A stretch of DNA of 49,225 bases from the IMG/VR virus record IMGVR_UViG_3300042465_004642, positions 1-49,225 of that record; one strand, written 5' to 3'. The position numbers and the translations under genes were made by a program. This stretch comes from a virus. Below the pieces are notes generated by a model. That model searched no databases, was not told the DNA's origin, and saw only the letters and a list, made by a program, of their open reading frames with translations. This document shows, in pieces, positions 12,330-21,447 of the stretch. Positions within the stretch are counted from its first letter, which is position 1; every line of letters begins with the position of its first letter.

Positions 12330-12992
12330 ATGAGTACTCAAATCTCTACAAAAACAATTGTACAAGATGAAGGTACAACTGTACTTTCTAATGACATTAT
12401 AAATTTTACCGGATCTGGTGTTACTGTAAGTAATGTAGGAGGTGCAGCTACAGTAGATATTCCTGGAAATATTCCATCTACAAGTTATGGGTTATATGCT
12501 CAAACAGTAACTGGACCAAATGTAACAGGTATTGCAGAACAAAGTATAATAGGTGCAGGAGTAGGTACTTTATCAGTTCCTGCAAATGCTTTTTCAATTG
12601 GTGATTCTTTTACTGCAGCATTAGATGGAATAATTTCATGTATAAGTTCAGCAACAATACATATTTATGTAAAAACAGTAGCAGGTGCAATTCTTGCTGA
12701 TACAGGTGTAGTGTCACTAGCTGCAGCAACTAATAAATCTTGGATATTAAATTTATACTTTACAGTTAGAACATTAGGAGGAGTAGGTGTTGCATCAATT
12801 TCATCAGGTGGTTTATTTTCATATATTAGAAATGGAGGAACTCAATTTGAAGGATTTGTATTAAGTACTATTAATGCTACTACATTTGATACAACAGTGA
12901 ATAATGAATTAGTTATTACTGCTCAATTTAATACAGCTAATGCAGGAAACACTATTAAATCATATAACTTTACATTACAAAAAGTATACTAA
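12330..12992 (+). CDS. Fibre protein, paralogue of the 12992-16135 N-terminus
   Basis: A 220-residue protein. Residues 1-46 (MSTQISTKTIVQDEGTTVLS, then IINFTGSGVTVSNVGG) align in pattern with the start of the next protein, suggesting a shared particle-anchoring module. The C-terminal domain is beta-rich and Ser/Thr-rich, C1q/TNF-like in character (SFTAALDGIISCISSATIHI). Its stop TAA overlaps the next ATG (TAATG), so the pair are co-translated and may assemble together. Confidence 0.65.
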   Translation: MSTQISTKTIVQDEGTTVLSNDIINFTGSGVTVSNVGGAATVDIPGNIPSTSYGLYAQTVTGPNVTGIAEQSIIGAGVGTLSVPANAFSIGDSFTAALDGIISCISSATIHIYVKTVAGAILADTGVVSLAAATNKSWILNLYFTVRTLGGVGVASISSGGLFSYIRNGGTQFEGFVLSTINATTFDTTVNNELVITAQFNTANAGNTIKSYNFTLQKVY

Positions 12993-15900
12993 TGAGTACA
13001 GATATAAACATAAAAAAAAGAATTACAATACTAGAGGAATCTGCAATATTAACTAAAGATGTTAATAGTATTGATTTTGTAGGAGCAGGTGTAGTTGCAT
13101 CTACAATAGGAGATGATGTTACTGTTACAATAGGTGGTGGTGTAGGTGCTATAACTTATTATTTAAATCAAACAGTTACACAAACTCCTTATAAAGAATT
13201 TTCTTCTATAGTAACTACAGCAGCAGAACAATTAGTTCCACTAACAGTAGCAGGAGGAGTAACATCAGTTATTGCAGAATATCAAACTCCAGTAGGAGTA
13301 CCAGGGTCTACTCAAATAGCAGCTGGACTATGGTCTCTTTATTTACATTTTAATGCTGCTATTGCAGGACAAAATTGGATAATAAGACCTACTGTATGGA
13401 AAAGAGATTTAGGTGGTATTGAAACATTACTATTTACTTCAGATCCTATTGTAGTAACTAATATGGCTACAGTAACTACAATGTATCTTTCTGATGGTGT
13501 ATTTCCTGCAACTACTTTACTTACAACAGATAGATTAGTAGTAAGGATTTCAATGGAAAATACTACTGGTGTATCTCAAACCGTTACATTTAGAACAGAA
13601 GGATCTCAGCATTACTCAGTAGCAACAACTACTTTAAATCCAACATATAATCCATCAGCAGTTACATCTGTAACAGGAACAGCTCCAGTAGTATCTTCAG
13701 GAGGTACAACACCAGCTATTAGTATGGCACAATCATCAGCAATAGCAGATGGATATTTATCTTCTTCAGACTTTGCAGTATTTAATGCTAAAGTAGGAGG
13801 TAGTGGTACTACTAATTATTTATCTAAATTTACTGGAACTGGAACTATAGGTAATAGTCAAACTCAAGATGATGGTGCTAATATAGCAGTTAATGGTGCA
13901 ATATTATCAGCATATAAATTTGCTGTATATAGTACAACTCCTGGAGAGAACTATAACATTTATGGTAATACTACAGTTAATGGGGCAGTTGGTGTTGCAG
14001 GAGTAAATCAAGGTGTAGGTGCATCTACTAATTATGGTACATCAGGTACAGCACAAAGTTCAACTGCTTTAAACATTGGTGTTTACGGTCAAGCAACTGG
14101 TGCAAGTGCTGAAAATGTTGGTGGTAAATTTAGTGCAATATTAGCTACTACAAACTATTCAGTACAATTACAAGATGGAACAGAAGGAATAGGCAAGGTT
14201 CTTACTTCAATGACAGCAGATGGTAAGGCACAATGGGCTGCACTATCAACAAGTATTCCACAAGCTAATAAAATTTACGTAGATTCACTTAATGGAGTTA
14301 ATGCAACAGGTAGAGGTAATATTAATAATCCTTACTTAACAGTTGAATATGCTTTATCAGATATAACTAATACAGGTACAGTAACAGCAACTACAGCAAA
14401 TTTAAGTGCTACATTAACAGCGGTAAGTTCTACAGCTAATATAGTTATAGGACAATTTATTACAGGAACAGGAATACCTTATAACACAATAGTTGTAAGT
14501 AAAACGTCTAATACAATTGTATTAAGTAAAGCGTGTACAGCAAGTGCTACAATTACTGCAACATGGTGGACTATTTATGAAGTTATATTAAACGGTAATT
14601 TTGTTGTAACAAGTAATATACATAAAACAGGATTCTATATTAACAGTAAAAGTTTAGGAGCTACAATATCTTATGGTAATTTATCTTTATTTACTTTTAC
14701 TGCAAATATTGTAATTCCTTTTTATTTAAGCTTAGGTAAAACTTTTGGAACTCATACAAATTCAGGATTAATTAATCCAGCAGGATTTACTGCAATTGAT
14801 GGATTTTTAGATTTAGGAAATTACTATTCAATTGGTACTGTAATTCAATTAGGGCATCCAACAGGAACTAACTATTTATCATTTACAAATTTAAGTATCA
14901 ATACAGAAATGTTTGATTGTAGATTTGGTTCTATTTCTTTTATTACAGTATCAGGTAATTTTACTTGGAACGGTAATGCTTATGGATTGTTAGCAGGTTT
15001 AAGATATGTAGCTGGATATGCTGACGTAAACACAAAAGTAACAACACCTGCAAGTATTTTAGCTATAAACGGAACTGCTACACGTGGCAATATAAACGGA
15101 ACTATCTTAGGAAGTTATACTCATGGTGGAATAGTTAATTTATATGCTAATATAGTAGGAACAACAGCTTTAATAGATGGCGGAGATGGTGTTAAATCTG
15201 TAAATGTTTACGGTTCTTTAACTGTAACAACAACAACTTTAGCAGGTTCTCCTGTAATATTAGATGGGGATATTACAGGAAATGTAATTGTTAATGGATT
15301 AGCTTCTACAATGGGAAGTGTTATAAATGGTTCAATAAACGGTACTATAACAGTAAATGCAGGTAGTGTAAAATTTAATGGAAATCAAGAAGGTACACAT
15401 CCTTCAAGATATATGACTGTTATTATTGGAGCAGGTACATTTATTAATAATGGTCTTATAAGATTAATAGCATTAACATATACAGGTGCAGGAAAATTTG
15501 TAAATGATGGTACGATTATAACAAGTGGTGCAACAAATACCTCTGCTCCCATTAAAATAACAAATGCAGGAAAATTCATAAATAATAAAGATTTAATTTC
15601 TGACAACACAGTAGATTACTGTCCATTAATAGAAAAAACAAGTGGTGTACTTGTTAGTAATGGGAGAATGTCCAATCCGTGTAATATGTATGTTAAATAT
15701 GGTGCTAATACATCTGTTTCAAAGGAAGTTATTTTAGCTTATGCAATGTCTAATGGAAATGTATATGGTAACTCTACAAGTGGAACAGGGGATATAAATA
15801 GATTTGGTGTTTCTTTAGCAAATACAGATACAAGTTTAACAATATTTGATGGCACTAATACAGTTATAATTTCTGTTGTAGGTGCAGGGAAATCAATTGC

Positions 15901-16135
15901 AGTTATTTCTGCTGAAATAGTAACATTAGTTAAAGCTAGTATTTTACTATTTCAAAACTGTTCTTATGCTTCTGCTTATGGATTTGTAATATTTATACCA
16001 CGAGCAGGATTTACGGCAACTTTTACGGTAACTACAAATATTGGTTCTATTGGTACTTATGCAGGTGGTGGTGGTTTTGTAGGAACTGTGTTGGGTGGTG
16101 GAACAGAATTATTAAGTTCATCATATAATTATTAA
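12992..16135 (+). CDS. Very large tail fibre or spike protein
   Basis: 1,047 residues, among the longest genes here. Residues 1-50 resemble the start of the upstream protein (MSTDINIKKRITILEESAIL, then IDFVGAGVVASTIGDD). Residues 55-220 form a beta-sandwich-like domain. Residues about 270-430 hold a repeat-type region (GSGTTNYLSKFTGTGTIG, then IGVYGQATGASAENVGGKF, TEGIGKVLTSMTADGKAQW) also seen in the protein at 43557. Residues about 430-1000 look like a long beta-helix with N/G turns. It ends GGGFVGTVLGGGTELLSSSY. It likely projects from the particle and contacts host glycans. Confidence 0.75.
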   Translation: MSTDINIKKRITILEESAILTKDVNSIDFVGAGVVASTIGDDVTVTIGGGVGAITYYLNQTVTQTPYKEFSSIVTTAAEQLVPLTVAGGVTSVIAEYQTPVGVPGSTQIAAGLWSLYLHFNAAIAGQNWIIRPTVWKRDLGGIETLLFTSDPIVVTNMATVTTMYLSDGVFPATTLLTTDRLVVRISMENTTGVSQTVTFRTEGSQHYSVATTTLNPTYNPSAVTSVTGTAPVVSSGGTTPAISMAQSSAIADGYLSSSDFAVFNAKVGGSGTTNYLSKFTGTGTIGNSQTQDDGANIAVNGAILSAYKFAVYSTTPGENYNIYGNTTVNGAVGVAGVNQGVGASTNYGTSGTAQSSTALNIGVYGQATGASAENVGGKFSAILATTNYSVQLQDGTEGIGKVLTSMTADGKAQWAALSTSIPQANKIYVDSLNGVNATGRGNINNPYLTVEYALSDITNTGTVTATTANLSATLTAVSSTANIVIGQFITGTGIPYNTIVVSKTSNTIVLSKACTASATITATWWTIYEVILNGNFVVTSNIHKTGFYINSKSLGATISYGNLSLFTFTANIVIPFYLSLGKTFGTHTNSGLINPAGFTAIDGFLDLGNYYSIGTVIQLGHPTGTNYLSFTNLSINTEMFDCRFGSISFITVSGNFTWNGNAYGLLAGLRYVAGYADVNTKVTTPASILAINGTATRGNINGTILGSYTHGGIVNLYANIVGTTALIDGGDGVKSVNVYGSLTVTTTTLAGSPVILDGDITGNVIVNGLASTMGSVINGSINGTITVNAGSVKFNGNQEGTHPSRYMTVIIGAGTFINNGLIRLIALTYTGAGKFVNDGTIITSGATNTSAPIKITNAGKFINNKDLISDNTVDYCPLIEKTSGVLVSNGRMSNPCNMYVKYGANTSVSKEVILAYAMSNGNVYGNSTSGTGDINRFGVSLANTDTSLTIFDGTNTVIISVVGAGKSIAVISAEIVTLVKASILLFQNCSYASAYGFVIFIPRAGFTATFTVTTNIGSIGTYAGGGGFVGTVLGGGTELLSSSYNY

Positions 16136-16138
16136 TTT

Positions 16139-16462
16139 ATGGAAAATTTTAAACAAATAGTATATAGACAATCAGATAAAGCTCTGATGATTATACCACA
16201 AAATGAGGAACTTCAAGTAGTACCAAGATTTGTAAATGAATTAACAGTAGAACAACAAGCATCATTCTATGAACTTGAAGCATTTTGTTTAACACAAAAA
16301 GACCCATTAGTATATATAGTTTATACAACTGATGTAAATAGATTGGATATACAAGGTGAAGATAATGAGGTAGTATGCTTAATTGTTTCTGAAATGAGTC
16401 CTGAAGATAAAGCAATAGTAGATAAGGTAGGAGTTATATGTACAGAATTATTAAATAGTTAG
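16139..16462 (+). CDS. Small acidic partner of the large fibre gene
   Basis: A 107-residue protein (MENFKQIVYRQSDKALMIIP at the N-terminus; C-terminus ...KAIVDKVGVICTELLNS). Mixed alpha/beta, acidic. It lies 3 bases after the fibre gene and 3 bases before the next fibre gene. Its position matches 11302-11619 and 17720-18067, suggesting a dedicated assembly factor for its neighbour. No family is recognised. Confidence 0.65.
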   Translation: MENFKQIVYRQSDKALMIIPQNEELQVVPRFVNELTVEQQASFYELEAFCLTQKDPLVYIVYTTDVNRLDIQGEDNEVVCLIVSEMSPEDKAIVDKVGVICTELLNS

Positions 16463-16465
16463 AAG

Positions 16466-17707
16466 ATGGCAATAGTATATACAAAAACTGACCAAGGATT
16501 AACAGTTGCAACAGGAACAGGAGCACCTGTACATACAGCAGTTGCAGGAGATAGATATACAGATACAGCAAATGGTAATACGTATCAATATACTACAATA
16601 TGGAATTTAATGCCATTAAGTGGTGGTTTAACTTACTTTACAGAAGCACAAAACACAACAGCACCTAATGCTACTGTTCCTGTAGATACTTTAACAGCAG
16701 TAACAGCAACAACCAATGGAGATGTTGCAATAGTTCCTAAAGGTACAGGAGCATTTACTTTAGCAGTTGCAGATAACCTTGCAAGTGGAGGTAATAAACG
16801 TGGAACTAATGCAGTAGATTTGCAGAGTATTAGAAGTTCTAATTCCCAAGTTGCAAGTGGTATAAGTTCTTTTTTGGCTGGAAATGGAAGTACAGCAAAT
16901 GGCAGTTATTCATCTGCTATTGGTTATTTAAATACTGCAAGTGGTACTTATTCATCAGCTATTGGCTATGGAAATATAGCTAGTAATACATTTTCATTTT
17001 CATTTGGAAGTAGTTGTACAGCATCTAATGCTAATGCTATTGCAATGGGTAATAGAGCTAAAGCAACAGGAGATTCTTCCATATGTTTAGCAAGTTATTT
17101 TTTTGCTGATTCTACTGCAAGTGGTGCTAATTCAACATTAATTGGATATGGGTCTGCAGGTGGAACATATTCTTTAGGTTTAGGTTTTTCTGTAACTGCA
17201 ACTGGTGCTCAAGCAACTGCTATTGGTTATAGTGCTAATACTTTCAGTACAATTGGTAGAATAGCAATTGGTGGAGTAGCTGGAGGCACAGGAGAAGCAC
17301 AAAAAGGTATAATTCAATATAGACAATTAACTACAGATGCCACACCTACAATATTAACAACAAATAATGCAGTTGCATTTAATGATAATGCTGGTTCACA
17401 ATTAGCTTTACGAAATCAACAAGTAATGAGGTTTAAAGGTTCTATTACAGCTAAGAAAAGTGGAACAACTGATATAGCTGTATGGGATATTGATGGAGTA
17501 ATTGTAAGAGGAGCAAATGCAGCTAGTACTGTGTTAACGGTAGGTAACGTAAATGTTGTTACAAACATACCTGCTTGGGTAACTCCTACTTTAGCTGCAA
17601 ACACAAGTGTAAATGTTGGTGGTTTATTAATAACAATTACAGGAGTAATAGCAACAAACATACAATGGTTTGCGGTTTTAGATACAGTAGAAAATATTTA
17701 TGCATAA
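16466..17707 (+). CDS. Fibre protein with YadA-head-like repeats
   Basis: 413 residues. Residues 1-60 form a capping domain (TDTANGNTYQYTTIWNLMPL). Residues about 130-270 hold tandem turns of about 14 residues of the form 'S-x-A-I-G-x-x-x-x-A-x-G' (SSAIGYLNTASGTY, SSAIGYGNIASNTF, NAIAMGNRAKATGDS, ATAIGYSANTFSTIG). This is the left-handed beta-roll repeat of YadA/Hia-type trimeric adhesin heads, which phage fibres also use. Residues 280-413 form a C-terminal beta domain ending IQWFAVLDTVENIYA. It is probably a trimeric receptor-binding fibre. A 115-residue partner gene follows. Confidence 0.75.
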   Translation: MAIVYTKTDQGLTVATGTGAPVHTAVAGDRYTDTANGNTYQYTTIWNLMPLSGGLTYFTEAQNTTAPNATVPVDTLTAVTATTNGDVAIVPKGTGAFTLAVADNLASGGNKRGTNAVDLQSIRSSNSQVASGISSFLAGNGSTANGSYSSAIGYLNTASGTYSSAIGYGNIASNTFSFSFGSSCTASNANAIAMGNRAKATGDSSICLASYFFADSTASGANSTLIGYGSAGGTYSLGLGFSVTATGAQATAIGYSANTFSTIGRIAIGGVAGGTGEAQKGIIQYRQLTTDATPTILTTNNAVAFNDNAGSQLALRNQQVMRFKGSITAKKSGTTDIAVWDIDGVIVRGANAASTVLTVGNVNVVTNIPAWVTPTLAANTSVNVGGLLITITGVIATNIQWFAVLDTVENIYA

Positions 17708-17719
17708 AAATAAAATAAT

Positions 17720-18067
17720 ATGAAATTAAAAACATTAGTACCTGTAACTTATAACAATGGGATAGCAGGACAAGAGACTTCAATAGTAGAAGGAATTTTA
17801 TCAACTTGTAATCAACAATTAGGAGGTTCATTTAATTCTATGTATATGTTTCAATACGTATCTGAATTAGGTCAAGTTATTACATCTAACTTATATCCTG
17901 TTACAGAAGAAGAAACAAATGCTTTGTATGTTCAAGTTAAAGATGAAGTACCAACAGATTTAAGTTATACTGATGCTACTACATATCTTTACTACTTAGG
18001 ATTCAGAATAAAAATGGCTATAACATTTGGTATAGAAGTAAGTGAAATAGAAATAATTTTAAACTAA
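17720..18067 (+). CDS. Small partner protein of the YadA-like fibre
   Basis: A 115-residue protein (MKLKTLVPVTYNNGIAGQET at the N-terminus) with an alternating beta/alpha pattern and an acidic C-terminus (ITFGIEVSEIEIILN). It lies between two fibre genes with 12- and 5-base gaps. Role as fibre chaperone or accessory subunit is inferred only from repeated position. Confidence 0.6.
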   Translation: MKLKTLVPVTYNNGIAGQETSIVEGILSTCNQQLGGSFNSMYMFQYVSELGQVITSNLYPVTEEETNALYVQVKDEVPTDLSYTDATTYLYYLGFRIKMAITFGIEVSEIEIILN

Positions 18068-18072
18068 ATATT

Positions 18073-18846
18073 ATGGCAGGAGGATCATATTGGACTGAAG
18101 ATGTTTTAAATGTATTATATTTAAAGCCATCTGTAACATACAGAGGTATTTCAATAAATAATAATACTACAACAGTTGTAGTTGATGGTGGTATGTCAAT
18201 GTCATCTTCAGCTTCAACATCATCACAATCTGTTGCATCTACTAATTTTGCAACAAAACAAATAAGATTAAGATATTATGCATCGGTAGTATCTGGAGGA
18301 AGATACACAGGAACAAGAACAACTGGTTTATATTGGTATATACACGGTGGTTTTAAATACATATGTGATTTTAATATTTCTGATACTGCATATTCAGCAG
18401 GTTGTCAACAATTTTATGGAATGGCTGGTCAAACTACTGATTTAGCTTATGGTGGAGTATCTAATACATTAGTTAGTACATTAACTAATATAATTGGTGT
18501 TGGTAATGAAGTTGGAGATACTAATTTACAAGTATTTTATAATGATGCTACAGGTACAGCTAGTAAAATAGATTTAGGAGTTGACTTTCCTGCAAATAGA
18601 ACCGCAGGTGCAATCTCAACAACTGTTTATAGTATAGTATTATATAATGAACCTAGTTCTACAAGTGTTACATATAGAGTAGTAAATAATGAAACTGGAG
18701 TGGTTGCAACGGGAATACTTACAACAGATTTACCAGCAACATCACAAGGGTTAAATTTATTTGCAAGTAGATGTATGTCAGCAACCTCTGTAACAAATAC
18801 AGGACAATTTGATTTAATGAAATTAGGAGTATACTCACAATTATAA
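18073..18846 (+). CDS. Lectin-like or fibre-tip virion protein
   Basis: A 257-residue protein with Ser-rich (SMSSSASTSSQSVAST) and aromatic, Gly-rich segments (YTGTRTTGLYWYIHGGFKYI), beta-sandwich in character. The later part (STTVYSIVLYNEPSSTSVTY, GLNLFASRCMSATSV, QFDLMKLGVYSQL) resembles concanavalin-like LamG domains of phage tails, which often end 'MKLGVYS'-like. A carbohydrate-binding tip is plausible. Followed 2 bases later by another small partner gene. Confidence 0.6.
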   Translation: MAGGSYWTEDVLNVLYLKPSVTYRGISINNNTTTVVVDGGMSMSSSASTSSQSVASTNFATKQIRLRYYASVVSGGRYTGTRTTGLYWYIHGGFKYICDFNISDTAYSAGCQQFYGMAGQTTDLAYGGVSNTLVSTLTNIIGVGNEVGDTNLQVFYNDATGTASKIDLGVDFPANRTAGAISTTVYSIVLYNEPSSTSVTYRVVNNETGVVATGILTTDLPATSQGLNLFASRCMSATSVTNTGQFDLMKLGVYSQL

Positions 18847-18848
18847 TT

Positions 18849-19091
18849 ATGGAAAAATTTATTTTAATAGCAACTACTTTTGTTGAAGAAGACTTAGAAG
18901 CTAATGTATGTTTAAAACCTTCAAGTCCATTAATAGAAAACTATATAGCAACATATAAAACTTTTGAGAATGAGGCTATAGCAATTGCTGAAACACCAGC
19001 TTTTATTACTGAGATGACACCATTACTGTTTATAGAATTTCAGTTAATGGATAATGTGCCCTTAGAAATCAGAAACCAATTTGAATTATAA
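18849..19091 (+). CDS. Small acidic partner protein
   Basis: An 80-residue acidic protein (MEKFILIATTFVEEDLEANV at the N-terminus). It closes the fibre locus: large gene, small gene, directly before the lysozyme with a 2-base gap. Role inferred as for the other small partners; no motif. Confidence 0.6.
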   Translation: MEKFILIATTFVEEDLEANVCLKPSSPLIENYIATYKTFENEAIAIAETPAFITEMTPLLFIEFQLMDNVPLEIRNQFEL

Positions 19092-19093
19092 TT

Positions 19094-19540
19094 ATGAAAA
19101 CTTCACAACAAGGCATAGACCTGATTAAAGGATTTGAAGGATGTAAGTTAAAGGCTTATGTTGATCCTGGAACTGGTGGATTACCAATAACTATTGGGTA
19201 TGGAAATACATCTAGAAAGGATGGTAGCAAGTTTAAATTGGGTGATAAGATTACTCAAGAAAGAGCTAATGAATTATTTATAGAGTTACTACCTAAGTAT
19301 GAAGCTACTGTAGATAGGAATATAAAGGTTACTTTAAACCAAAATCAATTTGATGCACTAGTATCTTTTTGCTGGAATTGTGGTAGCTCAAAAGATTTAT
19401 TTGGTTTAATAAATAAAAAAGCTACAGATGCAGTTATACATGATTGGTGGATAAACCATTATGTATCTAGTGGAAATAAAATACTTCCTGGATTATTAAA
19501 AAGAAGAAAAAAAGAAGCAGATTTATACATTAAAAAATAA
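19094..19540 (+). CDS. GH24 lysozyme (endolysin)
   Basis: 148 residues, the usual length of phage GH24 muramidases that cleave the MurNAc-GlcNAc bond of peptidoglycan. The catalytic block is intact: GFEGCKLKAYVDPGTGG with Glu15 and Asp24, then PITIGYGNT with Thr33. The C-terminal half has the usual helical landmarks (QNQFDALVSFCWNCGSS, LPGLLKRRKKEADLYI). There is no signal peptide, so it needs a holin, which is the likely role of the next gene, 4 bases downstream. Confidence 0.93.
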   Translation: MKTSQQGIDLIKGFEGCKLKAYVDPGTGGLPITIGYGNTSRKDGSKFKLGDKITQERANELFIELLPKYEATVDRNIKVTLNQNQFDALVSFCWNCGSSKDLFGLINKKATDAVIHDWWINHYVSSGNKILPGLLKRRKKEADLYIKK

Positions 19541-19544
19541 GATT

Positions 19545-19757
19545 ATGAAAAATTTAAAAAAAAGATGGAATGCTAAAACTCCAACATTTTGGAAAAAAGT
19601 ACAAAAAATTGGTATTATAGCAGGAACAATAGGAGGAATAATTATTGCTTCTCCTGTAGCATTACCTGCAATATTGGTATCAGCTAGTGGATACTTAATA
19701 TTAGCTGGAACTGTAACTGCCACATTATCACAGTTAACCATAGAACCAGCAAAATAA
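19545..19757 (+). CDS. Holin candidate
   Basis: A 70-residue protein. A basic N-terminus (MKNLKKRWNAKTPTFWKKVQ) is followed by two adjacent hydrophobic segments (IGIIAGTIGGIIIA, ALPAILVSASGYLILAGTV) and a short polar tail. Size, topology and position directly after the lysozyme fit a class II type holin that opens the inner membrane at lysis. Sequence alone cannot prove function. Confidence 0.7.
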   Translation: MKNLKKRWNAKTPTFWKKVQKIGIIAGTIGGIIIASPVALPAILVSASGYLILAGTVTATLSQLTIEPAK

Positions 19758-19830
19758 TTTTAAAAAAGTGCGCTGTATCTAGTAAAATATAACTATATTA
19801 GAATATATATTATTTTTTATTTTTATTACT

Positions 19831-20142
19831 ATGAATACAATACTTACAATAGGTTTATTCTGTATAGGTTTTATTATTACAGTTATAGGGTACTTTTTAA
19901 AAACAACACACACATCAATAATTGCAGATGTTGCAGTTCTTAAATCTAATGATCAAGCTCACACAGAAGAAGAGGGTAGATTAAAAGGCAAAATAGAATT
20001 ACTTGAACAAGAGCATAGACTTAAATATCAGTTGATCACAGAAACAACTCAACAAGAGATTAAGAATATGGCTACTAAAATTGGTGAGTTATCTGATACA
20101 GTTGGTAAACTAATTACCATTCAACTTAAAAATGTAAAATGA
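19831..20142 (+). CDS. Membrane-anchored coiled-coil protein, spanin-like
   Basis: A 103-residue protein with one N-terminal transmembrane helix (LTIGLFCIGFIITVIGYFL) followed by a long charged coiled coil (EEEGRLKGKIELLEQEHRLK, ATKIGELSDTVGKLITIQL). This is the layout of an inner-membrane spanin (Rz-like), which bridges the periplasm at lysis. It lies in the lysis cassette. No overlapping Rz1-type lipoprotein gene is seen, so an alternative is a holin-associated or antiholin protein. It overlaps the next gene by 4 bases. Confidence 0.6.
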   Translation: MNTILTIGLFCIGFIITVIGYFLKTTHTSIIADVAVLKSNDQAHTEEEGRLKGKIELLEQEHRLKYQLITETTQQEIKNMATKIGELSDTVGKLITIQLKNVK

Positions 20143-20624
20143 ATCCCACATTTTTAAAAACGGGAGATATATTACATTGTAGTGGAAAAAATTTAAATAG
20201 TAAATTAGTTAAGAAATTTACTAAATCAAAATTTACACATTCTGCAGTATTCATAGAAGTATGGGGAGAACCCTATGTCTTAGATGCACAAAAAGATGGT
20301 GTAAATTTAAGAGCATGGGCAGACTGGTTACTTGAATATGAATATGATATTATAATACATAGATCAAGTACAGTCACTAATGAGAAAACATTTGCTCAAA
20401 GAGCACTCTCCAGAGTAGGTTGTTCAGCATATAGTTTTGAAGAAATTATTATGAAGAAACCTTTTCAATTACTTACAGGCAGGTGGAGAAAGAAAAAATA
20501 TGAAAGTTTATACTGTTCAGAGTATATTGCATGGATATATTGTATAGAGAAAGTATATAACTTTACACCACAAGATTTACATGATTGGTGTAAAAAGAAT
20601 TTCTTTTATGAAATTGTAATTTAA
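20139..20624 (+). CDS. Permuted NlpC/P60-type cysteine hydrolase
   Basis: A 161-residue protein with the circularly permuted NlpC/P60 (YiiX/YaeF-like) order: the His comes first (KFTHSAVFIEVWGEPYVLDA, His34) and the Cys later (SLYCSEYIAWIY, Cys126), with 'GDILHCSG' at the start as in that family ('GDIIF...'). Members cut amide bonds in peptidoglycan or act on lipids. Position in the lysis cassette suggests wall degradation, but an accessory role at entry is possible if it is packaged. Confidence 0.75.
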   Translation: MNPTFLKTGDILHCSGKNLNSKLVKKFTKSKFTHSAVFIEVWGEPYVLDAQKDGVNLRAWADWLLEYEYDIIIHRSSTVTNEKTFAQRALSRVGCSAYSFEEIIMKKPFQLLTGRWRKKKYESLYCSEYIAWIYCIEKVYNFTPQDLHDWCKKNFFYEIVI

Positions 20625-20629
20625 ATTTG
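20622..20629 (+). promoter_or_regulatory. Promoter-like -7 box TAAATTTG
   Basis: It fits TAnnTTTG, overlaps the stop codon of the NlpC/P60 gene and lies 38 bases before the ATG at 20668. It may give the YkuD-like gene separate expression. Confidence 0.35.
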
Positions 20630-20667
20630 TATTTTTATAATCAGGTTTAACCAATAAATAATAAGTT

Positions 20668-21270
20668 ATGATATTAAGTCAAATAAGAAATGCAGTTAAC
20701 TCTAAAGGCTACAAGTGGTTTGAGGATGCAGCAAACAAAAGTTATGATGTTAATATAGTAGGAGTACGTAATAGTGCTACTGGTAGAAAAGTTACTAATG
20801 TATTTGATGATGTTATCACAATATCATATAAAGATGATAAAGGTATATGGCAATACCATGAATGGATGAATACAACTGAACCAGGTAAAAAAGGTGTAAT
20901 GCAGTATCATAATCCTAAAGGTGTAGCAAGACTTATTCCTGGACAATACAGAGGTGTATGGTCTATTGATAAGCATCAAGGTAAATATGAAGCCCTATGT
21001 CAAAGAAATGGTGCTGTAGCAATCTTTAGAGATAATAATAAAGACATGACCTTTGATGATATAACTAGAGATAATGGTATGTTTGGTATTAATATCCACA
21101 AAGCAGGTCAAGATTCTACATGGGTAGAGAACTGGTCAGAAGGATGTCAAGTATTTAAAAGAGTAAAAGACTTTGATGAGTTCATGAAGATCTGTAGAAT
21201 AGCAGCAAAAATACATGGTAACAAATTCTCTTACACATTAATTGAATCTAAAGATATAGTAGCAGTATGA
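20668..21270 (+). CDS. YkuD-like (L,D-transpeptidase-fold) protein
   Basis: A 200-residue protein. The C-terminal half carries GMFGINIHKAGQDSTWVE followed by NWSEGCQVFKRV, with His144 and Cys160 in a H-x12-S-x-G-C arrangement close to the catalytic motif of the YkuD fold. In phages this fold is thought to modify or cut peptidoglycan. The N-terminal part (residues 1-100) has beta segments and a PGQYRGVW motif common to phage members. It follows other wall-acting genes, so a lysis or entry role is likely. Confidence 0.65.
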   Translation: MILSQIRNAVNSKGYKWFEDAANKSYDVNIVGVRNSATGRKVTNVFDDVITISYKDDKGIWQYHEWMNTTEPGKKGVMQYHNPKGVARLIPGQYRGVWSIDKHQGKYEALCQRNGAVAIFRDNNKDMTFDDITRDNGMFGINIHKAGQDSTWVENWSEGCQVFKRVKDFDEFMKICRIAAKIHGNKFSYTLIESKDIVAV

Positions 21271-21425
21271 AATTAAGAAATGCCTGGAAAATAAAGAATA
21301 AACAATGGGATAAAGCCTGTGTAAGAATCCGTCTTGGAGCTTTAGACTTATTCACTATTGAATTTGATATAGATAGAAATTTTTATATGTTGACTATATT
21401 AAACTTTACAATTAAAAATAGATAA
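21267..21425 (+). CDS. Small basic protein coupled to the YkuD-like gene
   Basis: A 52-residue protein (MKLRNAWKIKNKQWDKACVR at the N-terminus, then beta-type segments LGALDLFTIEFDID and FYMLTILNFTIK). Its ATG overlaps the upstream TGA (ATGA), supporting translation. It is the last gene before the terminator at 21448. Function unknown. Confidence 0.5.
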   Translation: MKLRNAWKIKNKQWDKACVRIRLGALDLFTIEFDIDRNFYMLTILNFTIKNR

Positions 21426-21447
21426 TAACTACGCATCTATAATTTAG

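Noticed and set aside
7656-19091. Diversity-generating retroelement acting on fibre genes
   Set aside because: No reverse transcriptase or template/variable repeat pair was seen in the window; it could lie outside it.
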